Positions 32,853-41,757 of a DNA stretch of 64,000 nt are shown here, one piece after another (position 1 is the first letter of the stretch; the number at the start of each line of letters is the position of its first letter). The notes under the pieces are model-generated. The model did no database searches. It worked only from the letters and a program-made list of their open reading frames with translations, and was not told the origin of the DNA. The translations under genes were made by a program, and so were the position numbers. The DNA is from Pseudomonas oryzihabitans (lineage in GTDB: Bacteria; Pseudomonadota; Gammaproteobacteria; Pseudomonadales; Pseudomonadaceae). Location of the stretch: the NCBI RefSeq assembly GCF_006384975.1, contig NZ_CP021645.1:896001-960000 (forward strand), read 5' to 3'.

Positions 32853-35800
32853 GGGTGTTCTCCTTCCAGGGGCAGGTCGGCCGGCTGCAGGCTGTCCTTG
32901 AGGCGGCGGTTGAAGTCGTTGAGCTGGAAGCGCTTGACCAGGCTGCGCAGGCTGGCGACATAGGCGGCGCTGAGCGGCTCGTCGCGCTCGATGCGCTCCA
33001 GGCATTCGAGGATACCCTTGACGTAGCCCAGGGCGCCCAGCTCCCGTAGCTCGGCCAGACTGGCGGCGCTCGGTGCCTGCAGGGGCAGCGGCGATGCCTG
33101 GGGTGGCCCCGCTGGGCGCTCCAGCCATTCCAGGTTCAGGTGCTTCCTGATCTTCTCCAGCAACTGCGGCGTGTGCACCGGCTTGGCCAAGTAGTCGTCG
33201 CAAGCGGCGGCGGCGCTGCGCTCACGGTCGTCGGCGAAGGCATTGGCGGAGATGACGATGATCGGCGCCCGGGAGAGGCCGTTGCGGCGGATCAGGGTGC
33301 TGGTCTCCAGGCCGTCGAGCAACGGCATGGACAGGTCCATGAGGATCAGGTCCGGCTGCCACAAGGCCACCTGGCGGATGGCGTCCTGACCGTTGCTGGC
33401 CTCGGCCAGTTCGAAACCCAGGGGTTCGAGCATGCCGGCCAACACGCGGCGATGGTCGAGGTGATCGTCCACCAGCAGTACCCGACGGCGCGGCCCCTGG
33501 TAGCCGCTGATAGGGTGCTCGACGTGGACCAGCGCCTGGGGCACCCGCACCTCGGAAAGGAACAGCCGCACGATGAAGCGGGTGCCCTGGCCTGGCGTAC
33601 TCTGGACATCCAGGGCGCCGCCCATGAGGGTCACCAGCATGCGGGTGATGGTCAGGCCCAGGCCGAGGCCGTTGTCCTGGCGCAGCGGGTCACCGCGTTC
33701 GAAAGGCTGGAACAGCCGCTCCAGCTGCTCCGGGGCGATCCCCAGGCCGCTGTCGAGGATCTCGAAGGTGGCGGTTTCCCGCGCGTAGGTGACCCCCAGC
33801 ACCACGCCGCCCCGGTCGGTGTAGCGCACGGCATTGCCGAGCAGGTTGATGAGGATCTGGCGGACGCGCTTTTCGTCGCCGCGGACCACCGCTGGCAGGC
33901 GCCCTTGGGCGTCGAGGCGGAAGCCCAGGCCCTTGTCCTGGGCCTGGGGGGCGAACATCTGCTGCAGCTGCTCGATGAATTCCGGGAAGGGGATTTCCGA
34001 GGGTTCCAGGTTGAGCTTGCCGGCCTCGATCTTGGCCACGTCCAGCAGGCCGTCGATCAGCGACAGCAGGTGCGAGCCGCTGCGGTAGATGGTGGCCAGG
34101 GCGTCCTGCTGGCGGCTGTTGCTGGCTGCATCGCGCTGCAGGATCTGGGTGTAGCCGAGGATGCTGTTCAGCGGCGTGCGCAGCTCATGGGACAGGCCGG
34201 TGACGTAGCGACTCTTGGCGGCGTTGGCGGCCTCCGAGGCTTCCTTGGCGCGCTGCAGGGCCTCGTCGGTCTTGCGGTGGGCCTGGATTTCCTGCATCAG
34301 CAGCGCGGTCTGGCGGGTCGACTCCTCCAGGGCCACGTGGCGGCTCTCGCGGGTCAGCACCACCCACCAGGCCAGCGCCCCGGCGAACAGGGTGAGCACC
34401 ATGAAGGCCTTGAAGAAACCCTGGTAGAGCAGGTGGCGCTCGTCGCCCTGCAGGCCCTGGGAGACCTGGCTGTAGATCAGCGCCAGGGCGCAGAACATCA
34501 GCCCGACCATGACCAGCAGCACGCCCAGATAATGCGCCAGGCGGGTATGCAGGCGCGGCACCGAGGTGTTCGGCAGCAGCCAGCGCAGCAAGGTATCGAA
34601 CTGCGCGGACAGCCGCGCCGCGGGCTTGCACAGGTCGCCGCAGCGCGCGTCCAGGGCGCAGCACAGCGAGCAGATGGGCGCGCCGTACGCTGGGCAGAAG
34701 GCGATGTCTTCGCGCTCGAAGGCGTTGGTGCAGAGCACGCATTCCAGGTGGACCTGGGCGGGATGGAGCAGCTTCAGCACGCTGGTGCGGGCGATGTAGT
34801 AGCGGCCCCGGGTGAGCCAGGCCAGCAGCGGGGCGCAGACCAGTGCCGCGAGCAGGGACACCGCCGGCGAGATGGCCTGGGCCAGGGCGCCGAACACCCC
34901 GGCGTGGGCCAGGCCGGAGAGCAGCGAGGCCAGCAGCATGGCCCCGACCCCCACCGGGTTGATGTCGTAGAGGTGCGCGCGCTTGAACTCTATGTGCCTG
35001 GGCGACAGCCCCAGCGGCTTGTTGATCACCAGGTCGGCGACCACCGCGCCGATCCAGGCGATGGCGATGTTGGCATAGAGCCCGAGCACCTCCTCGATGG
35101 CCTGGAACACCCCCAGCTCCATGAGCATCAACGCGATCAGCACATTGAACACCAGCCAGACCACGCGGCCGGGATGGCTGTGGGTGACCCGGGCGAAGAA
35201 GTTGGACCAGGCCAGGGAGCCGGCATAGGCGTTGGTCAGGTTGATCTTGATCTGGCTGACGATGACGAACAGCACCATGGCGCCCATGGCCCAGCCCGGC
35301 GACGAAAAGACGTAGCCGAAGGCCACCAGGTACATCTGGGTCGGCTCGGCGGCGCGCTCCAGGGGGATTTCATGCTGCAGGGCGAGAAAGGCCAGGAAGG
35401 CGCCGGCGAGCATCTTCAGCGCCCCGGGCAGGATCCAGCCAGGGCCGGCCAGGAGCAGCGCGGCCCACCAGCGGCGGCGGTTGGCGGCGGTCTTCTCGGG
35501 CAGGAAGCGCAGGTAATCGACCTGTTCGCCGATCTGGGTCACCAGCGCCAGGCCCACGGTGCAGGCGGCGCCGAAGGACAGCAGGTTGAAGGCACCGGCC
35601 TCGCCCTCGCGGCCGGCGAAGGTGGTCCAGTCCGCCAGGGCACCGGGATTCTTGGCGATGACGAAGGCGTAGGGCAACGCCAGCAGGATCAGCCAGAGCG
35701 GCTGGCTCCACAGCTGCAGGCGATTGATCAGGGTGATGCCATAGGTGACCAGGGGAATCACGATGATCGAGCAGATCACATAGGCCAGCGCCAGGGGGAT

Positions 35801-36244
35801 GCGGAAGTACAGCTCCAGGGCCAGCGCCATGATCGCCGCTTCCAGGGCGAAGAACAGGAAGGTGAAGCTGGCGTAGATCAGCGAGGTGATGGTGGAGCCG
35901 ATGTAGCCGAAACCGGCGCCGCGGGTGAGCAGATCCATGTCCACCCCATAGCGCGCCGCGTAGTAGCTGATCGGCAGGCCGGTGAGGAAGATCACCAGGC
36001 TCACCGCCAGTACCGCCCAGAGGGTGTTGGTGAAGCCGTAGCTGATCGCCAGGGCGCCGCCGATGGCCTCCAGGGCCAGGAAGGAGAGGGCACCCAGGGC
36101 GGTATTGGCGATGCGGAATTCCGACCATTTGCGGAACGACCGGGGGGTGTAGCGCAGGGCGTAGTCTTCCAGCGTCTCGTCGGCGACCCAGCTGTTGTAG
36201 TCGCGGCGGATCTTGGCGATGCGTTGCGTCCCGGTCTGCTGCAC
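32849..36244 (-). CDS. Hybrid sensor histidine kinase with NCS1 transporter-like sensor and Cys-rich domain
   Basis: A 1131-residue membrane protein. Residues 1-480 are a complete-looking NCS1/purine-cytosine permease-like unit of about 12 helices (RGAGFGYIGST, SQIKINLTNAYAGSLAW). Residues 502-539 hold eight Cys (502, 505, 517, 525, 528, 529, 535, 539), probably binding metal. Two more helices follow at about 570-645. The kinase has H686 in SHELRTPLNSILGY, the N-box LINLLGNAVRYTD and GLGLGLTITRML. The receiver has D970 in LILMDLSMPLLDG. It is divergent from urtABCDE and coupled to the LuxR-type regulator. It probably senses, or carries and senses, an amide, urea or nucleobase-like solute. Confidence 0.9.
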   Translation of the reverse strand: MQQTGTQRIAKIRRDYNSWVADETLEDYALRYTPRSFRKWSEFRIANTALGALSFLALEAIGGALAISYGFTNTLWAVLAVSLVIFLTGLPISYYAARYGVDMDLLTRGAGFGYIGSTITSLIYASFTFLFFALEAAIMALALELYFRIPLALAYVICSIIVIPLVTYGITLINRLQLWSQPLWLILLALPYAFVIAKNPGALADWTTFAGREGEAGAFNLLSFGAACTVGLALVTQIGEQVDYLRFLPEKTAANRRRWWAALLLAGPGWILPGALKMLAGAFLAFLALQHEIPLERAAEPTQMYLVAFGYVFSSPGWAMGAMVLFVIVSQIKINLTNAYAGSLAWSNFFARVTHSHPGRVVWLVFNVLIALMLMELGVFQAIEEVLGLYANIAIAWIGAVVADLVINKPLGLSPRHIEFKRAHLYDINPVGVGAMLLASLLSGLAHAGVFGALAQAISPAVSLLAALVCAPLLAWLTRGRYYIARTSVLKLLHPAQVHLECVLCTNAFEREDIAFCPAYGAPICSLCCALDARCGDLCKPAARLSAQFDTLLRWLLPNTSVPRLHTRLAHYLGVLLVMVGLMFCALALIYSQVSQGLQGDERHLLYQGFFKAFMVLTLFAGALAWWVVLTRESRHVALEESTRQTALLMQEIQAHRKTDEALQRAKEASEAANAAKSRYVTGLSHELRTPLNSILGYTQILQRDAASNSRQQDALATIYRSGSHLLSLIDGLLDVAKIEAGKLNLEPSEIPFPEFIEQLQQMFAPQAQDKGLGFRLDAQGRLPAVVRGDEKRVRQILINLLGNAVRYTDRGGVVLGVTYARETATFEILDSGLGIAPEQLERLFQPFERGDPLRQDNGLGLGLTITRMLVTLMGGALDVQSTPGQGTRFIVRLFLSEVRVPQALVHVEHPISGYQGPRRRVLLVDDHLDHRRVLAGMLEPLGFELAEASNGQDAIRQVALWQPDLILMDLSMPLLDGLETSTLIRRNGLSRAPIIVISANAFADDRERSAAAACDDYLAKPVHTPQLLEKIRKHLNLEWLERPAGPPQASPLPLQAPSAASLAELRELGALGYVKGILECLERIERDEPLSAAYVASLRSLVKRFQLNDFNRRLKDSLQPADLPLEGEHP

Positions 36245-36399
36245 GGCTGGGCTCCTGAGGGGGCGGTGGGCTCGTCAGGCAAGTTCCGTGCCCCACCATG
36301 GGGCCCGTGCCTGACGCCTCGGCATATATCGCCCGGGCAACCTTGCTCCGCGCGGGCGCGCGATGGACCCAGCATGCCCCAGGGCGTTGCAGCCGGCAG

Positions 36400-36437
36400 T
36401 ACGTCAGATGACGTATGCCCTTACGTCATCCTGCGTA
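36400..36437. promoter_or_regulatory. Two tandem 16-bp operator-like palindromes upstream of urtA
   Basis: TACGTCAGATGACGTA at 36400-36415 is a perfect inverted repeat (7+2+7). A second, imperfect copy, TACGTCATCCTGCGTA, is at 36422-36437, exactly 22 bp on, about two helical turns. Both lie about 100-137 bp upstream of urtA in the divergent gap with the kinase gene. The only other good copy noticed is before fmdA. The LuxR-type regulator at 32187 is the natural candidate to bind. The rest of 36245-36536 shows no gene. Confidence 0.65.
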
Positions 36438-36536
36438 TGTTCGGTAGCGGCACCGCCACCCCATTCTTGCTCCGCAGCGAAAACCCGCAGTCCTGGCCCC
36501 CAGGGACGAACGGCAATCACCTAGAGGAGCGAGAAG

Positions 36537-37781
36537 ATGCACAGATCATCGGGCGTGAAATCCAGCCTTCCCCGGCGCCTGGCGCTGGGCGCCGCGGCGT
36601 TGTCCCTGCTGGCGGCCAGCGTGTTCAGCCAGGGCGTGATGGCGGACGCCGCCAATACCACGGGCCTGGCCGTCACCGACAAGGAGGTCACCGTTGGCCA
36701 GTTGCATTCGGCCACCGGCACCATGGCCATCTCCGAGACCGGCGCCATCCAGGCCGAGCGCCTGGCCATCGAGCAGATCAATGCCCAGGGCGGGGTGCTC
36801 GGCCGCCAGGTCAAGATCATCCAGGAAGACGGCGCCTCCGACTGGCCAACCTTCGCCGAAAAGGCCAAGAAGCTGCTGGAGGCCGACAAGGTCGCCGCGG
36901 TGTTCGGCTGCTGGACCTCGGCCTCGCGCAAGGCGGTGCTGCCAATCTTCGAGAAGGACAACGGCCTGCTCTACTACCCGACCTTCTACGAGGGCCTGGA
37001 GCAATCGAAGAACGTCTTCTACACCGGCCAGGAAGCCACCCAGCAGATCCTCTCGGCGCTGGACTGGCTGGCCAAGGAGAAGGGCGCCAAGACCTTCTAC
37101 CTGGTGGGCTCGGACTACATCTGGCCGCGCACCTCGATGAAGATCGCCCGCAAGCACATCGAGAACGTGCTGCACGGCGAGGTGGTGGGGGAGGAGTACT
37201 ACCCGCTGGGCGGCACCCAGTTCGGCTCCCTGACCAACAAGATCAAGCTGAAGAAGCCCGACGTGGTCTTCGCCGCGGTGGTCGGCGGTTCCAACGTGGC
37301 CTTCTACAAGCAGCTCAAGGCGGCCGGCATCACCTCCGCCAAGCAGAATCTGCTGACCCTCTCGGTGACCGAGGACGAGATGCTCGGCATCGGCGGCGAG
37401 AACATGGCCGGCTTCTACTCGTCGATGAAGTACTTCCAGACCCTGGACAACCCCAACAACAAGGCCTTCGTCGAGGCCTTCAAGGCCAAGTACGGCAAGG
37501 ACGCGGTGATCGGCGACGTGACCCAGGCCGCCTACCTCGGGCCCTGGCTGTGGAAGATGGCGGTGGAGAAGGCCGGCAGCTTCGACGTCGACAAGGTGGT
37601 CGCCGCCTCGCCGGGCCTGGAACTCAAGACCGCCCCGGAAGGCTACGTGAAGGTGCATGACAACCATCACCTCTGGAGCCGCTCGCGCATCGCCCAGATC
37701 CAGCCGGACGGCACCTTCAAAGTGGTCTACGAGTCGCCCGAGCTGATCGAGCCAAACCCCTTCCCCAAGGGTTATCAGTAA
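36537..37781 (+). CDS. urtA: Urea (or short-chain amide) ABC transporter, substrate-binding protein
   Basis: A 414-residue periplasmic binding protein of the Leu/Ile/Val/urea family. The N-terminus has a signal peptide: basic RR near residue 14, a hydrophobic LALGAAALSLLAASVF core and a cut near VMADA. Family marks include VTVGQLHSATGTMAISETGA, AVFGCWTSASRKAVLPIFE, LLYYPTFYEGLEQS and FYLVGSDYIWPRT, which are characteristic of UrtA. AGAGGAG lies ahead of the start. It heads urtABCDE. Close homologues bind urea, and the related FmdD of Methylophilus works with short-chain amides, so either solute fits with fmdA and amiE nearby. Confidence 0.93.
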   Translation: MHRSSGVKSSLPRRLALGAAALSLLAASVFSQGVMADAANTTGLAVTDKEVTVGQLHSATGTMAISETGAIQAERLAIEQINAQGGVLGRQVKIIQEDGASDWPTFAEKAKKLLEADKVAAVFGCWTSASRKAVLPIFEKDNGLLYYPTFYEGLEQSKNVFYTGQEATQQILSALDWLAKEKGAKTFYLVGSDYIWPRTSMKIARKHIENVLHGEVVGEEYYPLGGTQFGSLTNKIKLKKPDVVFAAVVGGSNVAFYKQLKAAGITSAKQNLLTLSVTEDEMLGIGGENMAGFYSSMKYFQTLDNPNNKAFVEAFKAKYGKDAVIGDVTQAAYLGPWLWKMAVEKAGSFDVDKVVAASPGLELKTAPEGYVKVHDNHHLWSRSRIAQIQPDGTFKVVYESPELIEPNPFPKGYQ

Positions 37782-37791
37782 GCGCCAGTTC

Positions 37792-37814
37792 GGGGCCGCC
37801 TCTGTGGCGGCCCC
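37792..37814 (+). other. Stable hairpin between urtA and urtB
   Basis: A perfect 9-bp stem (GGGGCCGCC / GGCGGCCCC) with a TCTGT loop lies 10 bases after the urtA stop, without a T-tract. In binding-protein operons such hairpins protect the upstream message and lower expression of the permease genes. A similar element follows the other binding-protein gene at 48180-48198. Confidence 0.65.
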
Positions 37815-37837
37815 GCCCACCTCCGCGGGAGAGTCTC

Positions 37838-38755
37838 ATGGAAAGCTTATCGGACTTCGGCGCGATCGCCGTGATGCAGGGCTTCAACGGCCTGTCGGTG
37901 TTCTGCGTGCTGCTGCTGATGGCGCTGGGCCTGGCGATCATCTTCGGGCAGATGGGGGTGATCAACATGGCCCATGGCGAATTCCTCGCCGTCGGCGCCT
38001 ACACCACCTATGTCGTGTCGACGTTGATCCAGCATCATTTCCCCGCCTTGCAGCCCTATTACTTCTTCTTCGCCATCGTCCTGGCCTTCTTCGTCGCCGG
38101 CGCCATCGGCTGGCTGGTGGAGTGGGCGATGATCAGCCGGCTGTATCAGCGGCCGCTGGACACCCTGCTGGCCACCTGGGGCCTGTCGCTGATCCTGCAG
38201 CAACTGTTTCGCTCGGTGTTCGGCGCCCGCGAGGTGAGCGCCGAGATGCCGGAATGGCTGATGGGCTCCTGGAGCCCTACCGCCAGCATCGACATTCCCA
38301 AGAGCGGCCTCTTCGTGATGGCGGTGACGGTGCTGCTGACCATCACCCTGTTCCTCATGCTGTACCGCTCGCGCTGGGGCCTGCAGGTCCGGGCGACGGT
38401 GCAGAACCGGCTGATGGCGCGGGCCGTAGGCATCAATACCCGGCGGGTGGACCGCATGACCTTCGCCCTGGGCTGCGGCGTGGCCGGGGTGGCCGGCGCG
38501 GCCTTCACCACCATCGGCTCCATCGGCCCCACCGCGGGTTCGCTGTACATCGTCGATACCTTCCTGGTGGTGGTGTTCGGTGGCGCGGCCAGCCTGCTCG
38601 GCACCATCGCCTCGGCCTTCGGCATCGCCCAGGCGCAATCGCTGCTGGAGTTCTTCCTCTCCGGCTCCATGGCCAAGGTGCTGACCCTGTCGGCGGTGAT
38701 CCTCATCCTGATGCTGCGGCCCCAGGGGCTGTTCTCGGCAAAAGTCCGCAAGTAG
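37838..38755 (+). CDS. urtB: Urea ABC transporter permease UrtB
   Basis: A 305-residue inner-membrane permease of the LivH/UrtB type with about eight hydrophobic helices. Marks are GLAIIFGQMGVINMAHGEFLAVGAYTTY split over the first helices, RPLDTLLATWGLSLILQQ and RSRWGLQVRATVQNRLMARA, the coupling loop contacting the ATPases. UrtB proteins with a long N-terminal domain exist, but this one has the short form. It lies between urtA and urtC in the same direction; only 10 bp separate it from urtC. Confidence 0.93.
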   Translation: MESLSDFGAIAVMQGFNGLSVFCVLLLMALGLAIIFGQMGVINMAHGEFLAVGAYTTYVVSTLIQHHFPALQPYYFFFAIVLAFFVAGAIGWLVEWAMISRLYQRPLDTLLATWGLSLILQQLFRSVFGAREVSAEMPEWLMGSWSPTASIDIPKSGLFVMAVTVLLTITLFLMLYRSRWGLQVRATVQNRLMARAVGINTRRVDRMTFALGCGVAGVAGAAFTTIGSIGPTAGSLYIVDTFLVVVFGGAASLLGTIASAFGIAQAQSLLEFFLSGSMAKVLTLSAVILILMLRPQGLFSAKVRK

Positions 38756-38765
38756 GGAGCGCGAG

Positions 38766-39926
38766 ATGAACAAGGCAATCGACAACCTGCTCGGCGGTCG
38801 CCAGGGTGCCCTCGGCCTGCTGGTGCTGGCCGCGCTGATCCTGGTGGTGTTCCCGCTGGCGCTGGATACCTTCCGCCTGAACCTGGTCGGCAAGTACCTG
38901 ACCTATGCGTTCGTCGCCGTAGGCCTGGTGCTGTGCTGGGGCTATGGCGGCATCCTCAGCCTCGGCCAGGGGATCTTCTTCGGCCTCGGCGGCTACTGCA
39001 TGGCGATGTTCCTCAAGCTGGAGGCCTCGGACCCGGTGAGCACCAAGATCCAGTCCACCCCCGGCATTCCGGACTTCATGGACTGGAACCAGATCACCGA
39101 ACTGCCCTGGCTCTGGCAGCCGTTCCACAGTTTCGGCTTCACCCTGGTGGCGGTGGTCGCGGTACCGGCGCTGCTGGCCTTCATCATCGGCATGGCGATG
39201 TTCAAGCGGCGAGTCGGGGACGTCTATTTCTCCATCGTCACCCAGGCCATCGCCGCCATCCTGAGCATCCTCATCATCGGCCAGCAGGGCCTGACCGGCG
39301 GGGTCAACGGCATCACCGACCTGAAGACGGTACTGGGCTGGGACATCCGCCCGGACAGTGCCAAGGTCACCCTGTACTTCATCAACGCCGGCCTGCTGTT
39401 CGCCTGCATCCTGCTCGCCCGCTTCGTGCTGGCCTCCAAGCTCGGTCGGCTGCTGGTGGCCATGCGCGACAAGGAAGAGCGGGTGCGCTTCTCCGGCTAC
39501 GACGTGGCCAGCTTCAAGATCTTCGTGTTCTGCGTGGCCGCGGCCTTTTCGGCGGTGGGCGGGGCCATGTTCGCCCTGCAAGTGGGCTTCATGTCGCCGT
39601 CCTTCGTCGGCATCGTGCCCTCCATCGAGATGGTGATCTTCGCCGCCGTCGGCGGGCGCCTGTCGCTGCTCGGCGCGGTGTACGGCACCCTGCTGGTGAA
39701 TTTCGGCAAGACCTATTTCTCCGAGTCCTTCCCCGAACTCTGGCTGTACCTGATGGGCGGGCTGTTCATCGCGGTGGTCCTCTACTTCCCCAACGGCCTT
39801 GCCGGCCTGTGGAAGAGCCATGGACTGCCCCTGGTCGCCCGCCTCAGACGCCAGCCGGCCCGCACCGTCGCCGCACCAGCCAAGCCCACCGCTGCCAAGC
39901 CATCCCCGCTGGAGACTACGCCATGA
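38766..39926 (+). CDS. urtC: Urea ABC transporter permease UrtC
   Basis: A 386-residue LivM-type permease. Marks are LLVLAALILVVFPLALD in the first helix, VLCWGYGGILSLGQGIFFGLGGYCMAMF, GQQGLTGGVNGITDL, and the cytoplasmic coupling segment VAMRDKEERVRFSGYDVASFK. The last 30 residues are a Pro/Ala-rich tail. Its stop overlaps the start of urtD by four bases (ATGA), showing tight coupling. It pairs with UrtB to form the membrane channel. Confidence 0.93.
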   Translation: MNKAIDNLLGGRQGALGLLVLAALILVVFPLALDTFRLNLVGKYLTYAFVAVGLVLCWGYGGILSLGQGIFFGLGGYCMAMFLKLEASDPVSTKIQSTPGIPDFMDWNQITELPWLWQPFHSFGFTLVAVVAVPALLAFIIGMAMFKRRVGDVYFSIVTQAIAAILSILIIGQQGLTGGVNGITDLKTVLGWDIRPDSAKVTLYFINAGLLFACILLARFVLASKLGRLLVAMRDKEERVRFSGYDVASFKIFVFCVAAAFSAVGGAMFALQVGFMSPSFVGIVPSIEMVIFAAVGGRLSLLGAVYGTLLVNFGKTYFSESFPELWLYLMGGLFIAVVLYFPNGLAGLWKSHGLPLVARLRRQPARTVAAPAKPTAAKPSPLETTP

Positions 39927-40687
39927 ACACCAGTCCCGTCGGTTTCCAGCTGGCCAAGCCGGTGCTGGCCATCGAAGGCCTGACTGTCTCCTTCGACGGC
40001 TTCAAGGCGGTGAACGACCTCAATCTCTATGTCGACCGCAACGAGGTGCACGTGGTGATCGGCCCCAATGGTGCCGGCAAGACCACGGTGCTCGACCTGA
40101 TCTGCGGCAAGACCCGCGCCACCGCCGGCAGCATCGAATTCAACGGCCGCGAGCTGACCAGGATGAAGGAGTTCGACATCGTCCGCGCCGGCGTCGGTCG
40201 CAAGTTCCAGAATCCCTCGATCTACGAAAACCTCACGGTGTTCGAGAACCTGGAGATGTCCTATCCCGAGGGCCGTAAGGTGTTCGGCGCGCTGTTCTTC
40301 AAGCGCAGCGCGGCAGTGGTCGCCCGGGTAGCGGAGGTGGCCGAGCAGATCTTTCTCGCCGACCTGCTGCACCAGCAGGCGGACCTGCTCTCCCACGGCC
40401 AGAAGCAGTGGCTGGAGATCGGCATGCTGCTGATGCAGGACCCGGAACTGCTGATGCTCGACGAGCCGGTGGCGGGCATGAGCGTGTCCGAGCGGGCCCA
40501 GACCGCCGAGCTGCTCAACCGGATCAGCCAGGGGCGCTCGGTGCTGGTCATCGAACACGACATGGAGTTCGTCAAGAGCATCGCCCACAAGGTCACGGTG
40601 CTGCACCAGGGCAAGGTGCTGGCCGAAGGCAGCATGGAGGCGGTGCAGAGCGATCCTAAGGTCATCGAGGTGTACCTGGGGCATTGA
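39923..40687 (+). CDS. urtD: Urea ABC transporter ATP-binding protein UrtD
   Basis: A 254-residue LivG-type ATPase. The Walker A motif is GPNGAGKTT, the Q-loop RKFQNPSIYENLTVFENLE, the signature LSHGQKQWLEIGMLL (the SHGQ form typical of UrtD), Walker B ELLMLDEPVAGMS and the switch His in VIEHDMEF. ATG 39923 overlaps the urtC stop. It energises the UrtBC permease with UrtE. Confidence 0.94.
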   Translation: MNTSPVGFQLAKPVLAIEGLTVSFDGFKAVNDLNLYVDRNEVHVVIGPNGAGKTTVLDLICGKTRATAGSIEFNGRELTRMKEFDIVRAGVGRKFQNPSIYENLTVFENLEMSYPEGRKVFGALFFKRSAAVVARVAEVAEQIFLADLLHQQADLLSHGQKQWLEIGMLLMQDPELLMLDEPVAGMSVSERAQTAELLNRISQGRSVLVIEHDMEFVKSIAHKVTVLHQGKVLAEGSMEAVQSDPKVIEVYLGH

Positions 40688-40734
40688 GACCCCGGCTATC
40701 CCCATCCACCCAGCCGATCACGGAGATCCCGGCC

Positions 40735-41424
40735 ATGTTCACCATCCAGAACCTCGTCTCCGGCTACGGCCAGAGCCGCATCCTCCACGAACTCAGCCTG
40801 GACGTGGCGAAACAGGAAATCGTCGCCGTCATGGGGCGCAACGGCATGGGCAAGAGCACCTTCTTCCGCAGCCTCATGGGCATCCTGCCGAGCTGGAGTG
40901 GCAGCGTCGCGGTGGACGGCCAGGATGTCTCGACATTGGAGACCCACCAGCGGGTCGAGCGCGGCATCGCCTACGTGCCCCAGGGGCGGATGATCTTTTC
41001 CCACATGACGGTGCTGGAGAATATCCAGACCGGCCTGCCGGCCTCGGCCAGGGGCAGGGTGCCGGACGATCTCTATGCGCTGTTCCCGGTGCTGCACGAG
41101 ATGCGCCAGCGCAAGGGCGGCAACCTCTCCGGCGGCCAGCAGCAACAACTGGCTATCGCCCGCGCCCTGGCCACCAATCCCAAGGTGCTGCTGCTGGACG
41201 AGCCGACCGAGGGCATCCAGCCCTCGATCATCAAGGACATCGCCCGCACCCTGAAGGAGATCCGCACCATGCGGGACTTGACCATCGTGGTGTCCGAGCA
41301 GGTGCTGTCCTTCACCCTCGATATCGCCGACCGCTTCCTGGTGATCGAGAAGGGCCGCTTCGTGGTGGAGGAAACCCGCGACAAAGTCGACGAGGCGACC
41401 ATCAGCCGCTATCTGTCGGTCTGA
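40735..41424 (+). CDS. urtE: Urea ABC transporter ATP-binding protein UrtE
   Basis: A 229-residue LivF-type ATPase, starting at ATG 40735 after CGGAGATC; an upstream in-frame start in the spacer is less likely. Walker A is GRNGMGKST, followed by the Q-loop YVPQGRMIFSHMTVLENI, signature LSGGQQQQLAIARAL, Walker B VLLLDEPTEGIQPSI and the UrtE-typical VVSEQVLSFTLDIADR in place of the usual switch His. It is the last gene of the urt operon and faces a convergent M20 gene across a palindromic spacer. Confidence 0.94.
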   Translation: MFTIQNLVSGYGQSRILHELSLDVAKQEIVAVMGRNGMGKSTFFRSLMGILPSWSGSVAVDGQDVSTLETHQRVERGIAYVPQGRMIFSHMTVLENIQTGLPASARGRVPDDLYALFPVLHEMRQRKGGNLSGGQQQQLAIARALATNPKVLLLDEPTEGIQPSIIKDIARTLKEIRTMRDLTIVVSEQVLSFTLDIADRFLVIEKGRFVVEETRDKVDEATISRYLSV

Positions 41425-41452
41425 GCGCCTGTGCGCTATCCACATCGGTCTC

Positions 41453-41677
41453 GGCCATGCCGGTGCGCTGTAGCGACCGCTCTTACAGTATGGATTGCCC
41501 TTTATGAGCAACTGTCTTACCGCCGCCATGGCCGTGATAGACCGTAGGTTGGGTTGAGACGGCTCCATCGTCGAAGCCCAACATGACCGGCGCCCGGAGA
41601 CCGTGTTGGGCTTCGCTGCGCTCAACCCAACCTACGCCGTCCGGCAGGAACAGTCGCTACGGCGCACCGGCATGGCC
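41453..41677. repeat. Triple nested palindrome (REP/MITE-like element)
   Basis: Three inverted repeats lie inside one another. The outer pair is 25 bp with one mismatch (41453-41477 / 41653-41677). The middle is CGTAGGTTGGGTTGAG / CTCAACCCAACCTACG (41543-41558 / 41621-41636). The inner is CGAAGCCCAAC / GTTGGGCTTCG (41572-41582 / 41605-41615). The middle repeat is a common intergenic sequence type in pseudomonads. There is no transposase inside. It fills most of the gap between urtE and the convergent M20 gene. Confidence 0.75.
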
Positions 41678-41705
41678 GCGATAGCGAACGTCCGCCGTCC
41701 GCTTG

Positions 41706-41749
41706 CTCGTGTGATGTTTCAGACGTTCGCCTCTGAAACACCACACGAG
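41706..41749. terminator. Hairpin between convergent genes
   Basis: CTCGTGTGaTGTTTCAG pairs with CTGAAACAcCACACGAG around a 10-base loop, a 17-bp stem with one mismatch. It ends nine bases from the stop of the minus-strand M20 gene (41758). No strong T-run is present, but the placement between tail-to-tail genes fits a bidirectional terminator. Confidence 0.6.
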
Positions 41750-41757
41750 AGGATCCG

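Noticed and set aside
33140..37660. Very long open frame on the plus strand
   Set aside because: It lies antisense to the hybrid kinase and out of frame with urtA; both of those have strong domain matches. It is a by-product of high GC.
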